Assembly (NCBI GenBank): GCA_902810715.1
Contig: CADDYS010000003.1
Span: 1-58,785 of the forward strand
Direction: 5' to 3'
DNA from: a bacterium
GTDB lineage: Bacteria > Actinomycetota > Aquicultoria > Aquicultorales > Aquicultoraceae
DNA length: 58,785 bases
Part shown: piece after piece, positions 26,938-35,579 of the stretch
Layout of the letters: each line of letters begins with the position of its first letter
Numbering within the stretch: the stretch's first letter is position 1
Notes under the pieces: generated by a model
The model's database searches: none
What the model saw: only the letters and a program-made list of their open reading frames with translations
What the model was told of the DNA's origin: nothing
Made by a program: the position numbers and the translations under genes

Positions 26938-28052
26938 GTGGTAGTTATTTCTGCTGTCTCTATAACCAAAGCGGCCAATGCCTCTGCGGCATCCGGCCTT
27001 CCAAATGTCTTTGACGACTCCGCCATTTTCGCAAGTTTACTCCTATCGAATATAAGAGACTTGACGACCTCAAACAGAGATTTGCCGCTGAGGTCCCTAT
27101 CCAGCAAAATTCTGGCCGCGCCCAGCTCTTCAAGCTGGCGGCTGTTTTTTTCCTGGTGGTTATCGGTTGCGTAAGGATACGGTATCAGTACCGATGGTAA
27201 ACCCCTGGCGGTTATCTCGGCGACTGTTGTTGCTCCCGAACGACATACCCCGAGATCAGCCACTGCATACGCGGCCCCCATGTCTTCAATGTAGGGATAG
27301 GCGTTATAGATTAATTCATCCCCTGCTGATTTTACCTTTTCAATTGCTTCTATAGTTGATTCATGGTTTATCTTACCTGTAGCATGTATTATCTGCAAGC
27401 CGTTCTCATGCCGCCAACCATCATATGCCTCGACAACCGCATCGTTTATCATCTTAGCGCCCCGACTTCCACCAAAGATAAGTAAAACCTTTCGCGATTT
27501 GCCTACGTGGAAGGTTTTCATCGCTTCACGCCTATTTGCAAGAAGAATCTCTTCCCTAATCGGATTTCCGGTAAACTTAATCCTCTTATTGGTTGGGAAA
27601 TAACTGCCCATATCGGGATAGGATACCGCGACCGCTGTCGCTACTTTCCCCAACACCCTGTTAACTAGACCGGGAACCGCATTTTGCTCATGGATTACGG
27701 TGGGAATTTGGCGCAGGACGGCGGCGCCTACAACAGGCAGGCTTACATAGGCGCCCATCCCTACCACAACATCCGGTTTAAACTGCCTGAGTATATTGGC
27801 CGACTCAAGCGTCCCCACGCCGGCGGAGAGCAACGTGGCAAGCGCCTTAAACGACGGTTTTCTTGGGAGCCCCCTGGCCTCTACAGCTTTAAACTCCAGG
27901 CCGGCTTGCGGCACAAGAGCCGACTCAAGACCTGCAGACGTCCCAATGTATAATATCTCAAGATTTTCTCTTGCTTTTTGAAGCGCCTTGGCGAGAGCCA
28001 GCCCTGGATACACGTGTCCTGCTGTCCCGCCTCCGCTTATTACTACTCGCAT
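26934..28052 (-). CDS. murG: UDP-GlcNAc:lipid I N-acetylglucosaminyltransferase
   Basis: MurG turns lipid I into lipid II on the inner membrane face. Motifs: SGGGTAGHVYPGLALA at the N-terminus, HEQNAVPGLVNR, FGGSRGAKMIND and CRSGATTVAEI, PYPYATDNHQEKNSRQLE near the donor site. The first 95 bases overlap the end of ftsW in another frame. The start ATG is fixed by the conserved N-terminal motif. The stop codon belongs to a family D repeat. Confidence 0.97.
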   Translation of the reverse strand: MRVVISGGGTAGHVYPGLALAKALQKARENLEILYIGTSAGLESALVPQAGLEFKAVEARGLPRKPSFKALATLLSAGVGTLESANILRQFKPDVVVGMGAYVSLPVVGAAVLRQIPTVIHEQNAVPGLVNRVLGKVATAVAVSYPDMGSYFPTNKRIKFTGNPIREEILLANRREAMKTFHVGKSRKVLLIFGGSRGAKMINDAVVEAYDGWRHENGLQIIHATGKINHESTIEAIEKVKSAGDELIYNAYPYIEDMGAAYAVADLGVCRSGATTVAEITARGLPSVLIPYPYATDNHQEKNSRQLEELGAARILLDRDLSGKSLFEVVKSLIFDRSKLAKMAESSKTFGRPDAAEALAALVIETAEITTT

Positions 28053-29283
28053 TAGCCTTGACTTTCTTGGTTTTTCTTTTGGTTAAACTTGCCGAACCGG
28101 CTTTCGAGGTACCAGATGACTTTGATGCGCCGGCTGGTTTAGATCTCGAAGAGCCGGCTGCTGTCTGGGAAGCTCCTCTTTCGTTCTCAATTGCGATACT
28201 GAGAAGTATCCCCACCGATGCGAGATTAACAATTAGGGAAGACCCTCCATAGCTTATGAAAGGCATTGGGATCCCTGTTACCGGGAGAACCGCCGTCACC
28301 GCCCCCATATTTACCAATGCCTGCAAGACAACCATGGATGTTAACCCCGCACCTAAAAGCCGCCCAAAAAGACTTTTCGACTGAAAGGATATTCTGATCC
28401 CATAATAGGCAAAAGCGGCAAAAAGCAAAACAGTAAAGAGCGTGCCCAAAAGACCGAGTTCTTCCCCGATAATCGCAAAAATAAAGTCTGTATGGGCTGC
28501 CGGTAGATAAAAATACTTTTGCCTGCTCATACCCAGACCAATGCCGAATAACCCGCCGGAGCCAAATGCTATCAGGCCTTGCCTTATGTGATATCCCGCG
28601 CCGAGCGGATCGGCCCCCGGGTTTAGAAAAGCGTTAAATCTTTCAAATCGATACTTCGCCGAGTAGACAGCATAGGTACCGACAATCAAGCCGGTGATTC
28701 CTATCCCGGCAATATATCTAAGGTTAAGCCCGCCAATAAAAATCAAAGCAAACGCGGTGAGGCATATTGAAACCGTTGTTCCCAAATCCGGTTGCTTTAA
28801 TACTAAAGCTGAGATAGCAACTATAACCAGCCCGTAAGGATAGATTAAATCGCGTATGTCGCTCAGGTCGTTCTTCCTCCTGGCTAAAAAATCGGCGGTA
28901 TAAAGGACAACCGCAATTTTAGCTAACTCCGAGGGCTGCAGGTGAAAGCCGGCCACCGGTATCCACCGGCTTGAACCGCCGGCGTTCTTACCCACTCCGG
29001 GCAACAGAACCGCGGCAAGCATGGCTATTACAATAAATATCCCATAAGGCGCCAGTTTCTGGAGACTCCGCGTAGAGATTTGAGAAAAGATAAGAAGCAT
29101 GACAAAGCCAAGCAGTAATGATAACAATTGCCTCTTTATATAGTAGTAGGTGTCACCGGTGCTTGCAAAAGCCCTGATGGAACTGGCGGAGAGCACCATG
29201 ACCAACCCAAACAGAATCATGACGACCACTACGCCAAGCAGTCTGTAATAATTTTTTCTATCCTTTAACTGTTTTTTTGCCAT
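27958..29283 (-). CDS. ftsW: Lipid II polymerase FtsW (SEDS family) with basic C-terminal tail
   Basis: FtsW polymerises septal glycan strands together with FtsI. Ten or so membrane segments and the SEDS motifs KNAGGSSRWIPV, LQPSELAK, KQPDLGTT, AHTDFIFAIIGEELG, MPFISYGGSS are present. After residue about 365 follows a 75-residue Ser/Ala/Lys/Arg-rich cytoplasmic tail, whose last 31 residues are encoded inside murG in another frame. The start overlaps the murD end by 26 bases. Confidence 0.95.
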   Translation of the reverse strand: MAKKQLKDRKNYYRLLGVVVVMILFGLVMVLSASSIRAFASTGDTYYYIKRQLLSLLLGFVMLLIFSQISTRSLQKLAPYGIFIVIAMLAAVLLPGVGKNAGGSSRWIPVAGFHLQPSELAKIAVVLYTADFLARRKNDLSDIRDLIYPYGLVIVAISALVLKQPDLGTTVSICLTAFALIFIGGLNLRYIAGIGITGLIVGTYAVYSAKYRFERFNAFLNPGADPLGAGYHIRQGLIAFGSGGLFGIGLGMSRQKYFYLPAAHTDFIFAIIGEELGLLGTLFTVLLFAAFAYYGIRISFQSKSLFGRLLGAGLTSMVVLQALVNMGAVTAVLPVTGIPMPFISYGGSSLIVNLASVGILLSIAIENERGASQTAAGSSRSKPAGASKSSGTSKAGSASLTKRKTKKVKANASSNKRRRDSRTRVSRAGSRQGASKSKRKS

Positions 29284-30646
29284 TTACTTCCCCAAGTGCC
29301 AGAACAGCTCGCTTAAACACCTCACCCCTATGCGCGTAGCTGTTGAAGGCATCAAAGCTCGCGCATGACGGGGAGAAGAGAACGATCTGCCCGGGTTCAG
29401 CAAGTTCACTCGCTAGCGCCACTGCTCCATCAACTGTTTTTGCATACTCCTGAAGAGTGTCTGTAGATATTGCTTCTAGGATTTCTCTACCGGCTTCACC
29501 AAAACCGATTACTGCTTTAACTTGGCTTTTTACACTTTGGGCAAGAGGCTTAAAATCATTTCCTTTATTTCTTCCGCCAACAAGAAGGATAATGGGCTTA
29601 TTGAAAGCAGTCAAAGCCTTTGCTGTAGCATCAACATTTGTTGCCTTTGAGTCGTTATAATAATCCACCCCATTTACGGTAGCAACATATTCGATTCTGT
29701 GTTCAAGGCCGGAAAAACTAGTGATTATTTTTCTTATGGCTTGAACATCGATGCCGGCAACCAGGCATGCTCCAGCAACAGCCATTATATTATCCAGATT
29801 GTGGTCTCCGTGGATCTTAATCTCATCCAGGCCACAAACGTCGATATCTCCCTGGGAGCTTGTTTTGAGGCCCTGTAACCTGGCTACAATGCGACCGTTT
29901 TTGGTAAACACTCCCCTCTCTAGTTCGTGTTTGCTGGTACCTATAACGCTCGCTTTTATATCCGGAACAAGCAACTCTACTACTTTATCATCAAGATTAA
30001 CAACAGCAAAGTCGCTACCAAGTTGATTCATAAAAATGCGACTTTTTGCCCGGATGTAATCCTCAAAATTTGGATGCCAGTTAAGATGGTCCTCGGTTAT
30101 ATTAAGAAAAACCGCGACCTTGGGCCTAAAATCTACAATTGTATCTAGTTGAAAACTGCTTATCTCAACAATAAGCACCTCAGAGTTATCATCAACCGCC
30201 GATACCAGCGGTGTACCTATATTGCCGGCGACGGATGCTTTTCTGCCGACGGCCTCGAACACCTTGCCGATTAAAGTCGTGGTTGTGGTTTTACCGTTCG
30301 TTCCGGTAATCGCGATGATCGGCTTGTTGGTCAGCCGGTAGGCCAATTCGACTTCACTCCACACGGGTAGATTTAAAGCCCTTGCGGCCTTAATTACCGG
30401 AACCTGGCTCGGAACCCCCGGGCTTACCACAACTAAATCCATCCCATCAAGGAGAGATTCTTCCTGTTTCCCAAGCCTCACGTCTATGCTGTTTTTATTT
30501 AGGTCACCGGCCACTTTTCTCATCTCATCGCTCTCGGATATATCGGATGCAAGCACCTTTGCTCCGAGCTCTTTGAGTTTTAGCGAAGCCGCTTTACCGC
30601 TTTTGCCGAGGCCTACGACCAGAACCTGTTTACCTAAGAGATCCAC
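29258..30646 (-). CDS. murD: UDP-N-acetylmuramoylalanine--D-glutamate ligase
   Basis: MurD adds D-glutamate to UDP-MurNAc-Ala. Motifs: VLVVGLGKSGKAA, SPGVP, ATP loop GTNGKTTTTTLIG, NITEDHLNWH, HRIEYVATVNGVDYYNDSKATN, FSPSCASFDAF. The frame is open upstream to 30718 inside mraY, but the GTG at 30646 (MDLLGKQVLVVGLG) overlaps the mraY TAG by one base, with AGGGG six bases upstream, and is chosen. Confidence 0.96.
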   Translation of the reverse strand: MDLLGKQVLVVGLGKSGKAASLKLKELGAKVLASDISESDEMRKVAGDLNKNSIDVRLGKQEESLLDGMDLVVVSPGVPSQVPVIKAARALNLPVWSEVELAYRLTNKPIIAITGTNGKTTTTTLIGKVFEAVGRKASVAGNIGTPLVSAVDDNSEVLIVEISSFQLDTIVDFRPKVAVFLNITEDHLNWHPNFEDYIRAKSRIFMNQLGSDFAVVNLDDKVVELLVPDIKASVIGTSKHELERGVFTKNGRIVARLQGLKTSSQGDIDVCGLDEIKIHGDHNLDNIMAVAGACLVAGIDVQAIRKIITSFSGLEHRIEYVATVNGVDYYNDSKATNVDATAKALTAFNKPIILLVGGRNKGNDFKPLAQSVKSQVKAVIGFGEAGREILEAISTDTLQEYAKTVDGAVALASELAEPGQIVLFSPSCASFDAFNSYAHRGEVFKRAVLALGEVNGKKTVKG

Positions 30647-31692
30647 TAGCTGCCCCTTGTAGCCATCATGAAGTAGAGACCAAATCCTATACCGGCAAGT
30701 ATCCCGGAGATAATCCAAAACCGCATCATAATCTGCGTCTCAGACCATCCTATCATTTCAAAATGGTGATGAATCGGCGCCATTTTCAGAATCCTGGTTT
30801 TAAACCAGCGATAACTTATAACCTGTGCGATTACCGAGAGTCCCTCGATGACATAGATACCCCCTATAAAAACCAGCAAGAGCTCAGTTTTGGTTAGAAT
30901 CGCTAGAATTGCAATTGCCCCTCCGAGACCCAAAGAGCCCGTATCCCCCATAAATATACTGGCAGGATAACTATTAAACCATAAAAACCCGATACTTGCT
31001 CCACCGATGGCGGCTGCGATTATGGCTAGGTCAAGCCTGCCCTGCCTGAAAGCTATACCTGCGTAGGCGAGCATTGTTATTGTCACGGTGCCCGCGGCAA
31101 GCCCATCAAGTCCATCGGTTAAGTTAACAGTGTTCGTGGTTGCAGTAATAATTAGAAAAACAAGAGCAAGGTATAAGAACGGGACCACGATGCCGACATG
31201 GCCGATAGAAAATTTTAACGCTGGGTTACCAAGCGGTATTATAACATGAGTTAACGGTATCTGTACGTTGGTTTCAAGTCCTGCGAAATTTACTGCCGCT
31301 AAACCTGCAAATATTGCTATCATAAGCTGCCACAGGATTTTCGACCTTGCTTTTAAGCCTAGCGACCTCGCCTTCACTACTTTGCTGTAGTCATCAACAA
31401 AGCCTACAAAACCGCAAGCTATAAGTGTCAAAAGAGCGATAAGGCTTCTCATGGTTGCCGATGCCATCATCGAGTAAACAGCGGCAACTGTAAATAGGAT
31501 AATTATCCCACCCATAGTTGGCGTACCCGATTTGGTGAGATGTTGCTGCGGTCCATCAATTCTTATAACTTGGCCTACGCCATCTTTGCGTAGCAGCTTA
31601 ATCCATATCGGTGTTAATAAAGCCGTTACGACCAGACCCAGGAGAGCAGCTAAAAATAATTGATAAGTCGGATATCTTAAGTATGTTATCAT
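30646..31692 (-). CDS. mraY: Phospho-MurNAc-pentapeptide transferase
   Basis: MraY moves phospho-MurNAc-pentapeptide to undecaprenyl phosphate, giving lipid I. About ten membrane segments; motifs GTPTMGGII, FVDDYSKV (two Asp), NTVNLTDGLDGLAAG, MGDTGSLGLGG and APIHHHFEMIGWSE. Full length of 348 residues. Between murF (15-bp gap) and murD (one-base overlap). Confidence 0.97.
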   Translation of the reverse strand: MITYLRYPTYQLFLAALLGLVVTALLTPIWIKLLRKDGVGQVIRIDGPQQHLTKSGTPTMGGIIILFTVAAVYSMMASATMRSLIALLTLIACGFVGFVDDYSKVVKARSLGLKARSKILWQLMIAIFAGLAAVNFAGLETNVQIPLTHVIIPLGNPALKFSIGHVGIVVPFLYLALVFLIITATTNTVNLTDGLDGLAAGTVTITMLAYAGIAFRQGRLDLAIIAAAIGGASIGFLWFNSYPASIFMGDTGSLGLGGAIAILAILTKTELLLVFIGGIYVIEGLSVIAQVISYRWFKTRILKMAPIHHHFEMIGWSETQIMMRFWIISGILAGIGFGLYFMMATRGS

Positions 31693-31707
31693 TTTTTACG
31701 AGACCCT

Positions 31708-33105
31708 TTATGTCTTAACCAGTGCTTTGACAACTTTTTCTAAACCAATCCCGCGTGAAGCTTTAACCAATATAACGTCTCCGGGTACAATAAGTTGCTT
31801 CAGAACTTCAGCTGCCGTATCTGAATCTAGGCATGTAATGATAGACTTAGAGTTCATACCCGCCTTCGCCGCGCTACCTGCCATCACCTGACCTTCTTTA
31901 CCTACAGCCACCAAGACATTTATACCAAGCGATGCTACTATCTCACCAATTTGCTTGTGGGCTTCGTTTGACGCCTGGCCAAGCTCCAGCATATCGCCCA
32001 GTACCGCTATGTGTCTTCCTTCCGTAGATATATCAACAAGGGTCAAAAGCGCCGCCTGCATCGAAGCCGGGTTGGCATTATAGGCATCGTTTAAGATTAG
32101 CACATTATCAAGTGTCGAGAAAATCTCCATACGCATGGCCGAAGGCCTGCATTTGGAAAGGCCAATCCTAATATCATCGATGCTAAAGCCCATTTGCAGT
32201 GCTATCGTAATAACGGCGAGAGCGTTATATACATTATGTTTGCCGGGTATGGATAGGCGAACTACGTAACCGGATCCCGTATCGGTGTTTAGCCTAAACG
32301 AGGCTCTTCCCAGCTCGTCAACATCGATCTCACAGGCCCGCACGTCTCCGTCGGCGATCCCGTAGGTCACAATTTTTGAACCGACAAAATCAGTTATATT
32401 AGGCGTCCAAAGGTCATCGGCGTTTAACACCGCAACCCCACTCTCCGGAATAGACTCGATCAACTCGGCCTTTGCCAAGGCTATCATTTCCTCCGAGCCA
32501 AGAAGCTCTATATGGGCCTGCCCGATGTTCGTTACCAAGCCGATATCGGGTTTTGCTATTCCGGCAAGCTCCTTTATCTGGCCTTTGCCGCGCATTGCCA
32601 TCTCAATTATTAATACTTCGGTTTCCGGGCCGGCCCGGAGTATCGTCAGCGGCACACCAATTTCGTTGTTGTAGTTTTTGTCGGTGCAGACCACCCTCTT
32701 TTTTTGCGAAAGGACACAATTTAGCATGTCTTTTGTCGTTGTTTTACCCGTGCTCCCGGTCACCCCTATAACCTTTGCCGGGAGCTTTGTCCGGTAATAC
32801 GCGGCTATGCTCTGAAGAGCTTTTAAGCCATTTTTAACCTCAATTACAAATTGCGCCCTGCTAAGCTTGATAAGCTTTTCTTTCTGGTACGCGCTGCTTT
32901 CAACTAAAAACCCGAGCGCCCCTTTTTTAAGCGCGTCGGATATATAAGCATGTCCATCAGTGTTTCCGTTTAGCGGAATAAACAGGTCGCCGGTAGATAT
33001 CGTCCTGCTATCTATACTTATGCCGGATACCTTAACATCAGGTGAGCCGCTTAAGATTATTCCTTCGGCGCTATCGGCGATCTCCCCGACAGTTAAAGGG
33101 ATCAT
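31708..33105 (-). CDS. murF: UDP-MurNAc-tripeptide--D-Ala-D-Ala ligase
   Basis: MurF adds D-Ala-D-Ala to the UDP-MurNAc tripeptide. N-terminal motif GISIDSRTISTGDLFIPL, ATP loop GVTGSTGKTTTKDM, NYNNEIGVPLTIL, NDAYNANPASMQAAL and LGDMLELG. 465 residues. The ATG overlaps the murE stop as ATGA, so the pair is translationally coupled. No ddl gene is in this cluster. Confidence 0.96.
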   Translation of the reverse strand: MIPLTVGEIADSAEGIILSGSPDVKVSGISIDSRTISTGDLFIPLNGNTDGHAYISDALKKGALGFLVESSAYQKEKLIKLSRAQFVIEVKNGLKALQSIAAYYRTKLPAKVIGVTGSTGKTTTKDMLNCVLSQKKRVVCTDKNYNNEIGVPLTILRAGPETEVLIIEMAMRGKGQIKELAGIAKPDIGLVTNIGQAHIELLGSEEMIALAKAELIESIPESGVAVLNADDLWTPNITDFVGSKIVTYGIADGDVRACEIDVDELGRASFRLNTDTGSGYVVRLSIPGKHNVYNALAVITIALQMGFSIDDIRIGLSKCRPSAMRMEIFSTLDNVLILNDAYNANPASMQAALLTLVDISTEGRHIAVLGDMLELGQASNEAHKQIGEIVASLGINVLVAVGKEGQVMAGSAAKAGMNSKSIITCLDSDTAAEVLKQLIVPGDVILVKASRGIGLEKVVKALVKT

Positions 33106-34565
33106 TTCATCATCTCCCCGAGCAACTCCCTCACAACTTCTACATCATCAAACGGGATTATTTTACCGGCGATTTCTTGACCTTGCTCGTGACCTTTTCC
33201 GGCAATTACAACGATATCTCCTTTACCGGCCCTTCCTATAGCCAACTTAATCGCCAGGCGTCTATCCTCCTCCGTTTCAAATCGCGCTCTCCCTAATTCA
33301 TTTATTCCACTTTTTATGTCCTTAATTATCTTCAAGGGCTCTTCATTTCTCGGATTATCTGATGTAATTATTGTGTAATCACTCAACTCTACTGCAATTC
33401 TTCCCATCGCCGGCCTCTTACCCCTGTCCCGGTCGCCGCCGCAGCCAAACACAGTGATCAACTTCTTCTGTGTCAACTGCCTTGCGGCAGTTATAATTTT
33501 TTCGAGACCATCTGGAGTATGCGCGTAGTCCACTATTACGCTGAAATCCTGCCCACAGTCCACACGCTCAAACCTCCCCGGAACCGACTCCAAGGACTCA
33601 AGCCCTTCTTTAATCTTATCTATATCAACGCCGAGTGCCACCGCAGCTCCTGCAGCAGCCAGCGCGTTGTATACATTGTAATACCCAGGCAGTTTTAAGG
33701 TGATATCAATATTACCGCCTGGGCTTTTTAGCTCAAAACTTGAACCATCGGTTTTTAACGTTATATTTTTTGCATGAAGCTCTACTTCGTCTTTAGTGCT
33801 ATACCTTAGCTGCCTGCATCCGCCCTTTCTTATAAGAGAACTTCCATATTCGTCATCTATATTAATGACTTGAGTTACATTTTCGTAAATTGTTGCATCA
33901 AAAATCCGCTTTTTTACCTCAAAATAGGCATCAATAGTCCCGTGGTAATCCAGGTGGTCCTGGCTAAGATTGGTAAAAACGACAACATCAAAATTGCATG
34001 CCTCAACCCTCAATAGGTCTATCGCATGAGAAGAGACTTCTATGACCGCTGTTTCAACACCGGCTTCCACCATTTCCGCAAACAATGCTTGCATGTCAAG
34101 AGACTCCGGCGTCGTTCGGCTAACGGCAAGTTTTTTGTCCCCTATCCTGTACTCAATCGTACCGAGAAGGCCGGTTTTTTGCCCCGCCGCAGTAAATATT
34201 CCTTCGGTCATGAAGCCGGTCGTTGTCTTTCCGTTGGTTCCGGTTATGCCAACCAGCCTTAACTTTTTTGTCGGGTGACGAAAAAACGCACTGGCTACCC
34301 GAGCCATTGCTTCGCGTGTATTACCTACAATTACCTGCGTTACCGAGAGATCCGGTTGGATGTTTTCAACAACTGCAGCAACTGCGCCGGCTTTTTCCGC
34401 CTTTTTTGCAAACCTATGTCCATCTGCTTTTAACCCTTTTATGCAAAAAAAGAGGTCTCCTTTTTTGACTTTTCTTGAGTCGTATGAAAGGCCTTTTATA
34501 TCTATATTTATATCTCCGATTATCTCGAGATAATTAGCTTCGGATAATAAATCTCTTAGACGCAC
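33102..34565 (-). CDS. murE: UDP-MurNAc-Ala-Glu--meso-diaminopimelate ligase
   Basis: MurE adds the third stem-peptide residue. Motifs: GLSYDSRKVKKGDLFFC, ATP loop GITGTNGKTTTGF, SRTTPESLDMQ, EVSSHAIDLLR, NLSQDHLDYHGT, VDYAHTPDGLEK, GCGGDRDRGKRPAMG and TSDNPRNEEP. The DNPR motif marks meso-diaminopimelate enzymes as opposed to lysine ones. It starts with GTG; GGAGGAG lies just upstream, and an ATG one base out of frame is closed at once. A 1-kb non-coding gap separates it from ftsI. Confidence 0.96.
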   Translation of the reverse strand: MRLRDLLSEANYLEIIGDINIDIKGLSYDSRKVKKGDLFFCIKGLKADGHRFAKKAEKAGAVAAVVENIQPDLSVTQVIVGNTREAMARVASAFFRHPTKKLRLVGITGTNGKTTTGFMTEGIFTAAGQKTGLLGTIEYRIGDKKLAVSRTTPESLDMQALFAEMVEAGVETAVIEVSSHAIDLLRVEACNFDVVVFTNLSQDHLDYHGTIDAYFEVKKRIFDATIYENVTQVINIDDEYGSSLIRKGGCRQLRYSTKDEVELHAKNITLKTDGSSFELKSPGGNIDITLKLPGYYNVYNALAAAGAAVALGVDIDKIKEGLESLESVPGRFERVDCGQDFSVIVDYAHTPDGLEKIITAARQLTQKKLITVFGCGGDRDRGKRPAMGRIAVELSDYTIITSDNPRNEEPLKIIKDIKSGINELGRARFETEEDRRLAIKLAIGRAGKGDIVVIAGKGHEQGQEIAGKIIPFDDVEVVRELLGEMMK

Positions 34566-35579
34566 ATTCTCCTCCGCTAACCATAATATCAGGGTTAGGC
34601 GTCCAGGGTCTAGATAAAGCCGCGTATCACCCTTGGTCTTAGGGATAAAGCGATTACTCCACTATAAGGCCTGACCTTAATGTCCAGTATCTTATTCTAA
34701 AGGCATATTTCGGCATATTTCAGTTTTCAAGGCATATTTCAACCTGGGCAGTCCCCTATTTTACGGGCATGCCTTACTGCCGCTGCTTTATTTTAGGTGC
34801 AGATTACCCCAGCACGCTTTGACCCGGCCCGCAGTCTTTCTCAAACCCTCAGCTCAAAGTCGTGTTTAAGCTCAAAGTCGTGTATCAAGGCCATGTATCC
34901 TCTGCCGCTCTCAGCTTGCCCAGATTAACGCGACTGTTAACACACCCAACTGTAAACACAACTGGACTTTCAGCGTGCTTTACCGTTATCGGCCTTATTT
35001 TTTAGTCATGCTCGACCATGCCTTTATAAAGTTAAGCATTAGAGTATGACATCTTGCACCTGCCTTCTCCGCAAGTCTTTGCCGTTAGCCCGCACGCATT
35101 TATTCTTTCGGCCTTGGCTACATAGATATCGCCAAAGGTCTATGTTTAAGACCTGTTCGCGCGATCTCTACGGTCTGCATGAACTCACCTTTGGCTAAAA
35201 GGGATTAGCCTAATTTTAAGGGATAAGCCGTGGTGTTGGATAAGATTTGGGGGTTTTAGGCATTTTGGGCACGTCTTATATGTCTTATATTATTGAGCTT
35301 CATGCCTTCCAAGCCTTTGGAACACCTCTTGCCGCATGATTGGCTACGAACAAAGGCCAAATGCTCTCCCGAAAAACCGATACCATATCATTGTCTTAAG
35401 GTGACAATGATGCCCTATTCAGTTGTCTGGAGCCGCCCGATTTATCGATTAATCGAAAAAATACAACCTTTTGTGGGAGACCGATAAATCGGGCTCATGC
35501 AATTTCATGGCAACCCACGTGTTTTCGCCTCCTTTCTAGTGCGTGATCATCATGTTTCGTCTCATGTTCCGAGTTGAGT
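34566..35579. other. 1-kb non-coding gap between ftsI and murE with short direct repeats
   Basis: No credible gene or known RNA is seen. Direct repeats are present: GGCATATTTC at 34702, 34712 and 34731, and a 15-bp AGCTCAAAGTCGTGT at 34851-34865 and 34869-34883. A perfect 8-bp inverted repeat TCATTGTC/GACAATGA lies at 35388-35410, and diverged family D words (CGCCCGATTTATCG, CCGATAAATCGGGC) lie between 35434 and 35494. A decayed gene or a repeat nursery are both possible. A promoter for murE probably lies here but was not identified. Confidence 0.6.

Noticed and set aside
35293-35487. 64-codon plus-strand open frame in the 1-kb gap
   Set aside because: No Shine-Dalgarno, crosses repeat words and an inverted repeat, no recognisable features.
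34566-35579. RNase P RNA, tmRNA, 6S RNA or similar structural RNA
   Set aside because: None of the conserved core sequences of these RNAs was recognised on either strand.
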